Of a stretch of 64,000 nucleotides of DNA, positions 27,040-35,663 are shown one piece after another; within the stretch, counting starts at the first letter, position 1; the number at the start of each line of letters is the position of its first letter. Position numbers and translations under genes: made by a program. This DNA is from an uncultured Bacteroidales bacterium. Lineage in GTDB: Bacteria > Bacteroidota > Bacteroidia > Bacteroidales > P3. The notes under the pieces were generated by a model that worked only from the letters and a program-made list of their open reading frames with translations, was not told the origin of the DNA and ran no database searches. The stretch covers positions 1 to 64,000 of the forward strand of contig ONDE01000011.1 in assembly GCA_900316515.1 (NCBI GenBank). The letters are read 5' to 3'.

Positions 27040-28875
27040 ATGCAAAACATTCGTAATGTTGCAATTATAGCCCACGTTGACCATGGCAAGACCACCTTGG
27101 TCGACCGCATGCTTCATCAGGCCAAGCTTTTCCGCGACAATCAGGAGACCGGCGAACTCATCCTCGACAACAACGACCTCGAGCGTGAGCGCGGCATCAC
27201 CATCCTGTCGAAGAATGTCTCGGTGCGCTACAAAGGTTACAAAATCAACATCATCGACACTCCGGGGCACAGTGACTTCGGCGGCGAAGTGGAGCGCGTG
27301 CTCAACATGGCCGACGGCGTGCTGCTGGTGGTCGATGCCTTCGAGGGTCCCATGCCGCAGACCCGCTTTGTGCTGCAGAAAGCCATCGAACTGGGGCTGA
27401 AGCCCATAGTGGTGGTCAACAAGGTCGACAAGCCCAACTGCGATCCTGAGGCAACCCAAGAGGCTGTCTTCGACCTTATGTTCAACCTCGGTGCCAACAA
27501 CGACCAGTTGGAGTTCCCCACCGCCTACGGCAGTGCCAAGCAGGGATGGATGGGCGAAGACTGGAACACCCCCACAGAAGACATCAGCTACCTGATGGAC
27601 CTCATCATCGAGCACATCCCTGCCCCCAAGGTGGACGATGGCAACACACAGATGATGATCTCATCGCTCGACTACAGCTCGTACCTCGGCCGTATCGCCG
27701 TGGGCCGTCTACACCGCGGCACTCTGCAGGCCGGACAGGCCATCACCCTCGCCAAGCGCGACGGTGTGCAGATACACAGCAAGATTAAGGAACTCTACAC
27801 CTTCGAAGGCCTTGGCAAAGAGCGTATCAAGACTCCAGTAGAGGCTGGCGACATCTGCGCCGTGCTCCTCGAACTCGACAAGAATGTGGCCTTCGAGATT
27901 GGCGACACCATCTGCGACAACGACAATCCCGAGCCACTGCCTCCCATCAAGGTCGACGAGCCCACGATGAGCATGCTCTTCACCATCAACACCTCGCCGT
28001 TCTTCGGCAAGGAGGGCAAGTATGTCACCAGCCGTCACCTACGCGACCGACTCTTCGCCGAACTGGAGAAGAACCTGGCGTTGCGCGTCGAGGAGACCGG
28101 CTCGCCCGACCAGCTGCTGGTCTACGGCCGCGGCATCATGCACCTTTCGGTGCTTATAGAGACCATGCGCCGCGAGGGCTATGAGCTGCAGGTCGGCCAG
28201 CCCAAGGTCATCATCCGCGAGATCGACGGCCAGAAATGCGAGCCCATCGAGCAACTCACTGTACTGGTGCCCGAGGAGTTCTCGTCGAAGGTCATCGACG
28301 TGGTCACCCGCCGCAAAGGCGAGGTGGGCACCATCGACACCAAGGGCGACCGCGTGCAGCTCGATTTCACCATCCCCAGCCGCGGCATCATAGGCCTTCG
28401 CAACACCCTCCTCACCGCCACCAACGGCGAGGCAATCATAGCACACCGCTTCCTCGAGTTCCAACCTTGGAAGGGCGATATGGACGACCACAAATACGGC
28501 GCCCTTATAGCCAAGGAGACCGGCGAGGCCACAGCCTACAGCATCAGCAAGCTGCAGGACCGCGGTCCCTTCTTCATCGAACCTGGCGACCACGTATACG
28601 CAGGCGAAGTCATCGGCGAGAGCCTGCGTCCCGGCAACGACATCGTCATCAACGTCGTCACCGCCAAGAACCTCACCAACATGCGTTCGAAGAGCGCCGA
28701 CGACAAGAGCACCTGCTCGCCAGCCATCAAGTTCAGTCTGGAAGAGGCTATGGAGTATATCCGTGAAGACGAATACCTCGAGATTACCCCGACCAACCTG
28801 CGCATACGCAAGATCATCCTCGACGAAATAGAGCGCAAGCGTGCAAGGATAGCCGCCGGTTACAAAGACGAGTAA
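27040..28875 (+). CDS. typA: ribosome-associated GTPase TypA/BipA
   Basis: 611 residues, the normal length for BipA. The G domain begins [15 protein letters not shown] (G1), with RGITI (G2), DTPGHSDF (G3) and NKVDK (G4), then the EF-G-like domains II, III and V and the BipA-specific C-terminal domain (region [16 protein letters not shown] with the conserved SLEEAMEYI). BipA binds the 70S ribosome at the EF-G site and supports 50S assembly and growth under stress. The gene is single, with its own promoter upstream and a strong terminator immediately downstream. Nothing unusual seen. Confidence 0.97.
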   Translation: MQNIRNVAIIAHVDHGKTTLVDRMLHQAKLFRDNQETGELILDNNDLERERGITILSKNVSVRYKGYKINIIDTPGHSDFGGEVERVLNMADGVLLVVDAFEGPMPQTRFVLQKAIELGLKPIVVVNKVDKPNCDPEATQEAVFDLMFNLGANNDQLEFPTAYGSAKQGWMGEDWNTPTEDISYLMDLIIEHIPAPKVDDGNTQMMISSLDYSSYLGRIAVGRLHRGTLQAGQAITLAKRDGVQIHSKIKELYTFEGLGKERIKTPVEAGDICAVLLELDKNVAFEIGDTICDNDNPEPLPPIKVDEPTMSMLFTINTSPFFGKEGKYVTSRHLRDRLFAELEKNLALRVEETGSPDQLLVYGRGIMHLSVLIETMRREGYELQVGQPKVIIREIDGQKCEPIEQLTVLVPEEFSSKVIDVVTRRKGEVGTIDTKGDRVQLDFTIPSRGIIGLRNTLLTATNGEAIIAHRFLEFQPWKGDMDDHKYGALIAKETGEATAYSISKLQDRGPFFIEPGDHVYAGEVIGESLRPGNDIVINVVTAKNLTNMRSKSADDKSTCSPAIKFSLEEAMEYIREDEYLEITPTNLRIRKIILDEIERKRARIAAGYKDE

Positions 28876-28893
28876 CAGACACTGGCACATAAG

Positions 28894-28930
28894 AACAGGG
28901 CTTCCACACGATATGCGGAAGCCCTGTTTT
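28894..28930. terminator. bidirectional intrinsic terminator between typA and the DUF4491 gene
   Basis: AACAGGGCTTCC (28894-28905) pairs perfectly with GGAAGCCCTGTT (28917-28928), followed by further T residues. It lies between convergent genes and can serve both. Confidence 0.9.
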
Positions 28931-28958
28931 CTATTTATGGCACACAGGTATACAGCCG

Positions 28959-29264
28959 TCAGCATTTTCTATGCCCCGGTCCCTCGGGAAAACAGCCCCG
29001 GTCGACACGCTTGCGCTGCTTGAAAAGTTCGAGTATAGACCATAGACTACTGAATCCCAACACGCCTAGCAGTATACTCAATATGCTGGCGGTGAAGAGC
29101 GATCCTGTAATGCATCCCATGCCTGCCAGCAGGAACAGCCACCAGCTGCGCACACCCATGTGATACTCGGCCTTGATAACCAGCGGATGAAACAGGCCTA
29201 TGGCCAGGAACGTAGCCGCTCCGATAATGATACCTGTGAACGTCATACTCTCTTTTCTGTTCAT
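28959..29264 (-). CDS. DUF4491 small membrane protein
   Basis: 101 residues from the ATG at 29264, whose ATGA overlaps the stop of the preceding aldo/keto reductase gene. Upstream in-frame starts would lie inside that gene. Three hydrophobic segments are visible (TFTGIIIGAATFLAIGLFHP; SWWLFLLAGMGCITGSLF; ILSILLGVLGFSSLWSILEL), with the conserved KAEYHMG linker and a basic KQRKRVDRGCFPEGP tail, matching DUF4491 proteins of Bacteroidota and Firmicutes in size and motifs. The function is unknown. Overlap suggests translational coupling to the reductase. Confidence 0.85.
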   Translation of the reverse strand: MNRKESMTFTGIIIGAATFLAIGLFHPLVIKAEYHMGVRSWWLFLLAGMGCITGSLFTASILSILLGVLGFSSLWSILELFKQRKRVDRGCFPEGPGHRKC

Positions 29265-30481
29265 TTCCCGAACACCTCTTTGGCGCGGTCCATCTGGGTG
29301 GGGATATCGACTCCGAAGGGACAACGGCTCAAGCAGGCACCACAGTGGGTGCACTCACCTGCATGGTGCGTCAAGGCATCGTACTGAGCCTGCAACTCTG
29401 GGGTCATTCCGTCGCGCTCTGCCTTGTCGAGCAATTCGTTGACCTTGGCAATAGGGATGCCCACAGAGCATGGCGAGCAATGGTTGCAATAGGTGCAGTC
29501 GCCACCTTTGTCGGCATCGACACGGGGACCCACATTCGAGTAATCCTTTTCGGCCTCGGTGGCATGGAGCCAGTGGAGGTCGCGTTTCAACTCATCCATA
29601 TTGTCGATACCGAGGATGCAGGTGCTGATGCAAGGCTTGGCTAGGCAGTAGGCTATGCACTGCTCGGGAGTGTAGGCCACGCCGAGCTGCGAAGTACTCT
29701 CGTCGAGCAGACGGCCGCCGCCACCGAAGGTTTTCATAACCGTTATGCCGATTTTGTGCGTGGTACAATAATCGTAGAGTTCAACACGCACGGGGTCGAT
29801 ACCGCCCTGCAGGTTCTCCATGGCACCCTTTTCCCATGGAATGGCGCCACCACGCAGACGGTCGAAGGCTGGGTTGAGCGAGAACATAATGACCTCTATC
29901 CATCCACTCTTGGCAGCACGCAAGGCCACCTCGGCGTTGTGACTGCTGACACCGATATGTTTGATTTTCCCCTCTTTCTTCAGTTGGAACACATACTCCA
30001 GGAAGGGGCTGCCATCCAGCTCATCCCACTCTTCGTGGCTGTCTGTAATATGGATCATACCCACCTCGATATGGTCGGTGCCGAGGCGTGCAAGGAGATC
30101 TTCGAAGCCGGCACGTGTCGAGTCGAGGTCGCGTGTTCGTGTATGCTGTCCGTTGGCCCAGACGGTACCTATATGGCCCTGGATAATCATCTCGTCCCTC
30201 CTACCCTGCAGCGCATAGCCGATATTGGAACGCGTCTTTGGGTTGGCGTCGTAGATGTCAATATAGTTCATGCCGCTGTCAAGCGCCATAGTCATCAGTT
30301 CGAGCGATGCAGCGCTGTCGAGCTTTTCGAACCCGCCACATCCGATGCTGATTTCGCTCACCATCAGGCCGGTGTTACCCAGTTCACGGAACTGCATGTC
30401 TGTTTTCTTCTCCTGCTGTTGCTTGCATCCCACAGCCATCAGACTAAGGGTGACCAGCAATAACGAATAGATCTTCTTCAT
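29261..30481 (-). CDS. aldo/keto reductase fused to a 2x[4Fe-4S] ferredoxin domain, with lipoprotein-type signal
   Basis: 406 residues. Residues ~30-320 form an aldo/keto reductase barrel (MQFRELGNTGLMVSEISIG; IGYALQGRRDEMIIQGHIG; RLGTDHIEVGMIH). The usual catalytic Lys region reads IIQGHIG, so the classical Asp-Tyr-Lys-His tetrad looks altered. The C-terminus carries two cluster motifs with Cys329/332/335/338 and Cys377/380/383/387, typical of anaerobe Fe-S aldo/keto reductases. Odd: the protein begins with a good lipoprotein signal (YSLLLVTLSLMAVGC, Cys19), implying export of an Fe-S flavin-free reductase to the periplasm. An alternative start at the Met before QFRELG (30397) would make it cytoplasmic. 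Coupled to DUF4491 by a 4-bp overlap. Confidence 0.85.
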   Translation of the reverse strand: MKKIYSLLLVTLSLMAVGCKQQQEKKTDMQFRELGNTGLMVSEISIGCGGFEKLDSAASLELMTMALDSGMNYIDIYDANPKTRSNIGYALQGRRDEMIIQGHIGTVWANGQHTRTRDLDSTRAGFEDLLARLGTDHIEVGMIHITDSHEEWDELDGSPFLEYVFQLKKEGKIKHIGVSSHNAEVALRAAKSGWIEVIMFSLNPAFDRLRGGAIPWEKGAMENLQGGIDPVRVELYDYCTTHKIGITVMKTFGGGGRLLDESTSQLGVAYTPEQCIAYCLAKPCISTCILGIDNMDELKRDLHWLHATEAEKDYSNVGPRVDADKGGDCTYCNHCSPCSVGIPIAKVNELLDKAERDGMTPELQAQYDALTHHAGECTHCGACLSRCPFGVDIPTQMDRAKEVFGK

Positions 30482-30500
30482 GGTTTTATATTATTGTTCT

Positions 30501-30905
30501 TCAGTTTAACTCTTTCCAAAACAGCTGTGGCAGGTATACATTCTCGAGCGATGCGGCTTCCTTGAACAGAGGTGCCACCTCGGCAGCTGTATATCCGGCG
30601 ATGCCGCAGCCCACGGCTGTGACCAGGAAGGTCAATTCGGGATGCTGCTTGGCGCAGTAAACAAAATGGTCCACTGCATGTTTGAGCGACATCTCGCCCT
30701 CCATGGTTGGCAAGGCATAGGTACGGCCTGTAAGGCCCTCACCGACGCCCCATTCGGCACCGAACCTCTTGTGGGCAAACCACGCAGCACCACCGCCATG
30801 AGCACCTTGGATATTGCTACCAAAAACAAAAATCTCATTCGCGCCGAGTTCAGCTATGCGGTCCGACGCAACCCGGCGACCGTCAATAATGTTTGCATTT
30901 GCCAT
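30501..30905 (-). CDS. macrodomain-like protein (A1S_2505 phage-associated family type)
   Basis: 134 residues from the ATG at 30905; a TTG two codons further upstream is possible. Conserved blocks GANEIFVFGSNIQGAHGGGA, RTYALPTMEG and FLVTAVGCGIAGYTAAEVAP are typical of a small family with a macrodomain-like nucleotide-binding fold, often annotated as phage non-structural A1S_2505. The gly-rich GAHGGGAAW loop would bind an ADP-ribose-like ligand. It is a single gene with a promoter shared back-to-back with the next plus-strand gene. No other phage gene is nearby. Function unproven. Confidence 0.75.
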   Translation of the reverse strand: MANANIIDGRRVASDRIAELGANEIFVFGSNIQGAHGGGAAWFAHKRFGAEWGVGEGLTGRTYALPTMEGEMSLKHAVDHFVYCAKQHPELTFLVTAVGCGIAGYTAAEVAPLFKEAASLENVYLPQLFWKELN

Positions 30906-30932
30906 ATTCAATTACCGTTTGATTTCAGACTG

Positions 30933-30940
30933 CAAAGATA
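30933..30940 (-). promoter_or_regulatory. -7 element of the macrodomain-like gene (divergent promoter region)
   Basis: Minus-strand TATCTTTG, 27 nt upstream of the ATG at 30905. No convincing -33 element. Confidence 0.5.
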
Positions 30941-30948
30941 CAAAGAAA

Positions 30949-30980
30949 ATTGAAATTATCGTTTTTTTTTCATACCTTTG
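30949..30980 (+). promoter_or_regulatory. promoter of the 162-aa gene and AlkD-like gene, almost touching the start codon
   Basis: ATTG (30949-30952), exactly 20 nt, then TACCTTTG (30973-30980). The first ATG is at 30988, so the transcript should begin within a few bases of the start codon. Confidence 0.55.
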
Positions 30981-30987
30981 CAGTGTT

Positions 30988-31476
30988 ATGGCAATGCATA
31001 TCGAAGATATTAAAGCACTGGCGCAGAATGCCCACGAAGCCCACAATGAGTGTGAACAGCTGTTCAACAACATGCTCTATGGAGGAGGTAAGGAGGCGTA
31101 CTACTCCGCCTGGGCGCTAACGCATCTGCCTGCGAGCGACAACATATATATAAATATGTATCGCGCGAAGCTGACCGACTTTGCCATCTCCACGTCCGAC
31201 ACCTCGATGCGACGGCTGGCGCTAGTACTGCTTGAACGGTTGGAATGGGGTATCGACGATGTGCGTACCGACCTATTGGATTTCTGTCTTGACCACATGA
31301 TGCTGCCCACGGAACCCTATGGTGTAAAAGCCCTGTGCATAAAACTGGCCTATCTACAATGCCGCCACTACCCCGAGTTGAAAGCCGAGCTGCGCCAAGC
31401 CCTGCTGCTCATGGAGCCCTCGGAACTCGGTGCCGGGGTAAAGCACACCCGTGGGAAAATACTGAAGCTGTTATGA
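30988..31476 (+). CDS. unrecognised helical protein coupled to the AlkD-like gene
   Basis: 162 residues from the ATG at 30988 (MAMHIEDIKALAQNAHEAHN); the second Met is another possible start. The sequence looks all-helical with Leu-rich amphipathic segments and the motif CEQLFNNMLYGGGKEAYYSA. I recognise no named family, although HEAT-like helices would fit. The stop overlaps the ATG of the DNA alkylation repair-like gene (ATGA at 31473-31476), which implies coupled translation and perhaps a joint role. No signal peptide or TM segment. Confidence 0.75.
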   Translation: MAMHIEDIKALAQNAHEAHNECEQLFNNMLYGGGKEAYYSAWALTHLPASDNIYINMYRAKLTDFAISTSDTSMRRLALVLLERLEWGIDDVRTDLLDFCLDHMMLPTEPYGVKALCIKLAYLQCRHYPELKAELRQALLLMEPSELGAGVKHTRGKILKLL

Positions 31477-32126
31477 ATATAGAGGAACGTCTGTTTGAAT
31501 TGCAGGATTTGAAGTACCGTGAATTCCACCGCGGTCTGGTGCCCACGGCCGCCGAGGGTTATATCATCGGGGTGCGTATGCCGGCACTTCGTAAGTTGGC
31601 CAAGGAGATAGAGCCAGCGCCGTTCCTCGCCACCCTACCCCACCGCTACTACGAGGAGAACCAGTTGCATGCCATCATTCTCAGCGGCATCAAAGACTAT
31701 GCCCTCTGCTTGCGCGAGGTGGAATGTTTCCTGCCGTATGTCGACAACTGGGCCACCTGCGACGGCCTGCGGCCGCGCTGCTTTGCCAAACATACCGATG
31801 ACGTGCTGACGCACGTGCAGCGGTGGCTCAGAGCGGAGCATGAGTACACCGTGCGCTTCGGCATCGGCGTACTCGAGGCTTTCTTCCTCGACGAGGCCTT
31901 CAGACCAGAGCAACTGCAATGGGTCGCCAATATCCACCGCGAAGAGTATTATATAAGAATGATGCAGGCGTGGTATTTTGCCACCGCCCTCGCCAAGCAG
32001 TGGGACACTGCCCTACCCCTTGTCCCTGATCTTACCGATTGGGTGCGTCGCAAGACCATACAGAAAGCCTGCGAAAGCTACCGCGTCAGCGATGAGCACA
32101 AGACTCTGCTCCGCAGCATGAAATAA
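31473..32126 (+). CDS. DNA alkylation repair protein (AlkD-like HEAT repeat family)
   Basis: 217 residues from the ATG at 31473. The pattern fits PF08713: short N-terminal MNIEERLFELQDLKYREFHR, the GVRMPALRKLAKEI repeat, then YYEENQLHAIILSGIKD, the PYVDNWATCDGLRP motif and the RFGIGVLEAFF and YYIRMMQAWYFATALAKQ helices. AlkD proteins are HEAT-fold glycosylases that remove bulky or cationic alkyl bases; this compact family in Bacteroidota is usually annotated the same way, though activity is often unproven. The Trp-Asp (NWATCD) pair is in the region contacting DNA in AlkD. It is coupled to the preceding gene. Confidence 0.88.
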   Translation: MNIEERLFELQDLKYREFHRGLVPTAAEGYIIGVRMPALRKLAKEIEPAPFLATLPHRYYEENQLHAIILSGIKDYALCLREVECFLPYVDNWATCDGLRPRCFAKHTDDVLTHVQRWLRAEHEYTVRFGIGVLEAFFLDEAFRPEQLQWVANIHREEYYIRMMQAWYFATALAKQWDTALPLVPDLTDWVRRKTIQKACESYRVSDEHKTLLRSMK

Positions 32127-32130
32127 ACAA

Positions 32131-32153
32131 GGGGCCGCGCTTCGCACGGCCCC
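32131..32153. terminator. hairpin between the AlkD-like gene and hutH
   Basis: GGGGCCG (32131-32137) pairs with CGGCCCC (32147-32153) around a GC-TTC-GC core. It lies between convergent genes. T-runs are weak, so it may act only with the AT-rich repeat that follows. Confidence 0.65.
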
Positions 32154-32154
32154 A

Positions 32155-32189
32155 AATTATTAATTCTAAATTTTTAATTCTTAATTCAT
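32155..32189. repeat. five-unit heptad repeat (AATTCTT family) abutting the hutH stop
   Basis: AATTATT, AATTCTA, AATTTTT, AATTCTT and AATTCAT in exact phase. The last base is the first base of the hutH stop triplet. Confidence 0.75.
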
Positions 32190-33685
32190 CACAGCGCCAT
32201 CTCCTGCAGGAACTTCACACTGCTGTGGATGTGCTTGTACATGATCTGGTCAATGTCCACGAAGTTGACCGACTTGCGGTAGTCGGCAACCATCTTCTCT
32301 ATCTTCGTACTGCTCTTGAGGCCTTCCTGGTGACGGAAGTCGAGAGCTTGGGCCGCGTTGAAGAGCTCGATGGCGAGCACGCGCTCGGTGTTCTCGCATA
32401 CGCGATAGCACTTGGTGGCACCGTTGCCTCCCATGCTCACCAGGTCTTCCTGATTCTGGCTGCTGGGGATGCTGTCGACGCTGGAGGGCGTGCAGAGCTG
32501 CTTGCTCTGGCTTACGATGGCGGCTGCGGTATACTGCGGAATCATGAAGCCACTGTTGAGGCCAGGCTTGGCAACGAGGAAGCTAGGCAGGCCACGCTTG
32601 GCATCGATGAGCTGGTAGGTACGGCGTTCGCTGATGGCTCCGAGTTCGGCAACAGCGATGGCCAGGAAGTCGAGCACCATAGCGAGCGGCTCGCCGTGGA
32701 AGTGACCGCCACTGATGACCATATCCTCGTCGGGCAGCACAATGGGGTTGTCGGTAGTGGAATTAATCTCTGTCTCGACAACCGAAGCCACATAGCGGAT
32801 GGTGTCCTTGGCGGCACCGTGCACCTGCGGGGCGCAACGGAAACTGTAGGGATCCTGTACATGCTCTTTGTGACGCTTGATAAGCTCACTGTCTTCCAGC
32901 CAGCAGCGCACAGCAGCGGCAGTCTCGAGCTGACCTTGGTGCGGACGCACCATGTGGAGGCACTCGTAGAACGGCTCGATGCGGCCGTCGAAAGCGTCGA
33001 GGCTGAGGCTGAGTACCATGTCGGCCTGACGGCTGAGGCGCATGGCCTTCAGCAGGCTCCACACAGCGTAGCTGCTCATGAACTGGGTGCCGTTAAGAAG
33101 GGCAAGGCCTTCCTTGCTCTGCAGCTCGATGGGCTGCCAGCCCTTGGCGGCATAGACCTCCTTGACATCGCAACGGCGGCCTTTCCAATATACGTCGCCA
33201 AGGCCAAGGATGGCAGGAAGCATGAGGTTGGCCAGAGGACAGAGGTCGCCGCTGGCGCCGAGCGAACCCTGCTGGTAGACCACAGGAAGCACGTCCTCAT
33301 TGTAGCAGTCTATCAGGCGCTGCACAGTCTGCAACTGGGCTCCACTGTAGCCAAAGCAGAAATTCTGGGCTTTGAGCAGAAGCATTAGACGAACCACCTC
33401 GGCAGGCACCTCGTCGCCCACACCGCAGGCATGGCTCATGACAAGATTCTTCTGCAGCTGGCTGAGCTGCTCCTTGCTGATACTGATGTTGCACAGCGAG
33501 CCGAAGCCAGTGGTGACACCGTATATGGGAACCTTCTGGGTTTCCATCTTCTGGTTGAGATAGTTGCGGCATTTCTCGATGCGGCGCTTGGCCTCGTCGC
33601 TCAAGGCGAGGGTCATCTTTTTATCAACAATCTCTTGTATCTTGGCAAGAGTGAGTTTCTCTTCGGGATTGAAATAGTGAGTCAT
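32189..33685 (-). CDS. hutH: histidine ammonia-lyase (HAL/PAL family)
   Basis: 498 residues, normal for HutH. The MIO prosthetic group forms from Ala-Ser-Gly in GSLGASGDLCPLAN. The catalytic Tyr loop YGVTTGFGSL, the FHGEPLAM motif and SSQNQEDLVSMG are all present. The enzyme deaminates histidine to urocanate, the first step of histidine degradation. The usual partners (hutU, hutI, ftcD/hutG) are not in the window, so it stands alone here, as is seen in some Bacteroidales. Related aromatic lyases share these motifs; the NGTQFMSSY and FRCAPQVHGA segments fit histidine lyase best. Flanked by heptad repeats on both sides. Confidence 0.9.
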   Translation of the reverse strand: MTHYFNPEEKLTLAKIQEIVDKKMTLALSDEAKRRIEKCRNYLNQKMETQKVPIYGVTTGFGSLCNISISKEQLSQLQKNLVMSHACGVGDEVPAEVVRLMLLLKAQNFCFGYSGAQLQTVQRLIDCYNEDVLPVVYQQGSLGASGDLCPLANLMLPAILGLGDVYWKGRRCDVKEVYAAKGWQPIELQSKEGLALLNGTQFMSSYAVWSLLKAMRLSRQADMVLSLSLDAFDGRIEPFYECLHMVRPHQGQLETAAAVRCWLEDSELIKRHKEHVQDPYSFRCAPQVHGAAKDTIRYVASVVETEINSTTDNPIVLPDEDMVISGGHFHGEPLAMVLDFLAIAVAELGAISERRTYQLIDAKRGLPSFLVAKPGLNSGFMIPQYTAAAIVSQSKQLCTPSSVDSIPSSQNQEDLVSMGGNGATKCYRVCENTERVLAIELFNAAQALDFRHQEGLKSSTKIEKMVADYRKSVNFVDIDQIMYKHIHSSVKFLQEMAL

Positions 33686-33694
33686 TTATGTAAT

Positions 33695-33794
33695 GGTTAG
33701 AGGTTAATGGTTAATGGTTAAAGAGGCTGACGCAACCGATTGCAAACAGTTCACTGCGTAAACTTCTTTAACCATTAATCCTTAAACATTAAAC
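33695..33794. repeat. inverted pair of heptad arrays between hutH and the zinc-ribbon gene
   Basis: GGTTAGA, GGTTAAT, GGTTAAT and GGTTAAA (33695-33722), then after about 44 bp TTTAACC, ATTAATC, CTTAAAC and ATTAAAC (33767-33794). The arms are complementary and could pair into an imperfect stem across the gap. The right arm ends just before the stop codon at 33796-33798. The same family occurs at 10432-10466. Confidence 0.75.
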
Positions 33795-33795
33795 T

Positions 33796-34620
33796 TTATT
33801 TCTCCAGTTGGGCCTTGGCTTTGGCGGCGATGTCGTCGTCGACGAGAATGCGGCCGCAGTTCTCGCAGACGATGACTTTCTTGTGCATTTTGATTTCCAT
33901 CTGGCGCTGCGGGGGGATGTGGCTGTAGCAGCCGCCGCACGAGTCACGGTCGATGGTAACCACGGCCAGGCCGTTGCGGGCAGCGCCACGGATGCGCTTG
34001 TAGCCCACCAGGTAACGCTCGTCGATGAACTGCTCCTGCTCCTTCGATTTCTTAAGCAGACGCTGCTCATCCTTCTCGGTCTCAGCGATGATAGAAGTAA
34101 GTTCTTCACGCTTGGCCTCGAGGTCTTTCTCGCGGTTGGCAAGCAGTTGCTTGGCGGCATCAATGTGCTGTTTCAACTCGCTGATCTTGGCTTTACCCTC
34201 TTTGTTCTTGCGCTCGCAGAGCTGAATTTCGAGCTGCTGGAACTCTACCTCTTTGTTCAGCGACTCAAACTCGCGGTTGTTGCGCACATTGTCCTGCTGC
34301 TTCTGATATTTCTTTATCTGCTCCTCGTGCTCCGAAATCTCGGCGGTGCGTGCCTTGTTAGCGGCCTCGGTAGCCTTGATGTCGGCGCTGAAGTTCTCGA
34401 TACGGGTGTTCAGACCGGCAATTTCGTCCTCGAGGTCTTGCACAGCCTGCGGCAACTCGCCACGGATAATTTGAATCTTGTCAATCTCGCTGTCGACGCT
34501 TTGCAGAGTGTAAAGGGCCACAAGGCGCTTTTCGACGGCCAGGTCGACCTCGTTACGGATGATTACGGGTGCTTCCTGCGCTTCGGTTGCGGCTTTTTTA
34601 GTGCTGACTTTCTTTGCCAT
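33796..34620 (-). CDS. coiled-coil protein with C-terminal C4 zinc ribbon (PF02591 type)
   Basis: 274 residues. A Lys-rich N-terminus is followed by a long coiled coil (residues ~25-195, heptad-rich with LNTRIENFSADIKATEAANK and EFESLNKEVEFQQLEIQLCE) and a C-terminal zinc ribbon, CGGCYSHIPPQ paired with CENCGRILV. This is the widely conserved zf-RING_7 family (related to chlamydial CdsZ and HP0958), with proposed roles in RNA or chaperone functions. It is 29 bp downstream of the NIF3 gene on the same strand, an arrangement common in Bacteroidota. Confidence 0.9.
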   Translation of the reverse strand: MAKKVSTKKAATEAQEAPVIIRNEVDLAVEKRLVALYTLQSVDSEIDKIQIIRGELPQAVQDLEDEIAGLNTRIENFSADIKATEAANKARTAEISEHEEQIKKYQKQQDNVRNNREFESLNKEVEFQQLEIQLCERKNKEGKAKISELKQHIDAAKQLLANREKDLEAKREELTSIIAETEKDEQRLLKKSKEQEQFIDERYLVGYKRIRGAARNGLAVVTIDRDSCGGCYSHIPPQRQMEIKMHKKVIVCENCGRILVDDDIAAKAKAQLEK

Positions 34621-34647
34621 ATTATTATATATATTTATGTTTTACAA

Positions 34648-35433
34648 TCAGATATACTTCACGACACCCTGCTGGGTCTCGGAAATTCGGCATGCAAAAT
34701 TACTAAATTTTTCCAATATGGCGCGGAAAATTATTTCTTTGGCAAACTGCTCGCTCTCATAGTGCCCAATGTCGGCCAGCACCATGCGGCCGTCGGTGCG
34801 CTGGAAGTCATGGTACTTGAGGTCGGCAGTGAGGTAGATATCCGCCTTGGCAACCTTGGCATCGCCTATAAACTCTGAGCCACTGCCACCACAGATAGCC
34901 ACACGGCGCAAGCGTTTCTTAGGTTCATGTTCCGAGCAGCGCACCACAGGCAGTCCCAACACCGCCTTGACACGCTGCAAGAAGATATCGCACTCCTCGT
35001 CACACGACAACTCGCCAACCATGCCGGCGCCAATGTTGTCGTCAGTGTCGAACGGCTTCAGGATGCGTGTGTTCCGCAGTCCCAACTTCTCGCCGAGGAT
35101 GCCGTTCACACCCCACGGCAGGTTATCAAGATTCGTATGTGCCGCATAAACGCTTATACCATTCTGTATCAACCGCATGGTCATGCGACCGGTCTCTGTG
35201 GCATCGGTGAGCCGCTTTACTCCGGTGAAGATGAACGGATGGTGTGTCACCACAAGACTCAAGCCGAGTTCTACGGCCTCGTCGACAACCGCCGGGGTGA
35301 GGTCAAGTGCCACAAGGGTTCCTTTATACTCGCTTTTCGAATCGCCTAGCAGGAAACCCGCATTGTCATAATTCTCCTGATATTCAGGATGGAACGTACT
35401 GTTCAGATAGTCTATTACTTCTCTTGTTACCAT
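34648..35433 (-). CDS. NIF3/DUF34 dinuclear-metal family protein
   Basis: 261 residues from the ATG at 35433 (MVTREVIDYLNSTFHPEYQE); an in-frame extension to 35466 would run across the promoter. Metal-binding features of the family are visible: VTHHPFIFTG near the N-terminus, AAHTNLDN, and the C-terminal DIGHYESEQ motif. Proteins of this family form hexameric toroids with a di-metal site and have been linked to GTP cyclohydrolase-like or damage-control chemistry, but the cellular role is not settled. It forms a likely two-gene operon with the zinc-ribbon protein. Confidence 0.9.
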   Translation of the reverse strand: MVTREVIDYLNSTFHPEYQENYDNAGFLLGDSKSEYKGTLVALDLTPAVVDEAVELGLSLVVTHHPFIFTGVKRLTDATETGRMTMRLIQNGISVYAAHTNLDNLPWGVNGILGEKLGLRNTRILKPFDTDDNIGAGMVGELSCDEECDIFLQRVKAVLGLPVVRCSEHEPKKRLRRVAICGGSGSEFIGDAKVAKADIYLTADLKYHDFQRTDGRMVLADIGHYESEQFAKEIIFRAILEKFSNFACRISETQQGVVKYI

Positions 35434-35437
35434 GCTG

Positions 35438-35445
35438 CAAAAATA
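35438..35445 (-). promoter_or_regulatory. -7 element immediately upstream of the NIF3 start
   Basis: Minus-strand TATTTTTG separated by only four bases from the ATG at 35433, predicting a leaderless or nearly leaderless message. No -33 element at the normal distance. Confidence 0.4.
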
Positions 35446-35611
35446 CACAAAAATTTCAAACCACACGAAACAATGCTACAAAAATGACACACCTCCACCC
35501 TTCTACCGGTCGTTCCGGGCTTGCGATGCTTGTTCTCCCGACGTTTCTCATGGAGAAACTCCCCGACAATGTCAACCAGTATATAGTTCCCTTATATTGT
35601 CATGGTTTACA

Positions 35612-35659
35612 TTTTTTTTACATACAGTGTAGTTTTTTTTCAATTTCATGCGTTATTAT
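35612..35659 (+). promoter_or_regulatory. candidate ECF-sigma promoter of cassette 1 (site A)
   Basis: A T-run (35612-35619), TGTAGTTTTTTTT from 35628 and CGTTATTAT from 35651. The distance from TGTA to CGTT is 23 nt, the same as at sites B and C. The GTG start lies 13 nt after the start of the CGTT element. Confidence 0.65.
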
Positions 35660-35663
35660 ACTT

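Noticed and set aside
30501..30905. Prophage remnant suggested by the A1S_2505-type macrodomain protein
   Set aside because: No other phage gene, integrase or attachment-site repeats nearby; flanking genes are ordinary chromosomal ones.
32189..33685. Complete histidine-utilisation operon around hutH
   Set aside because: Neighbours are an AlkD-like gene (opposite strand) and a zinc-ribbon protein; no hutU, hutI or ftcD is in the window.
35307..35663. N-terminal extension of the cassette 1 sigma factor
   Set aside because: It runs antisense to the NIF3 gene start and across the promoter motif; the paralogue starts at the equivalent GTG.
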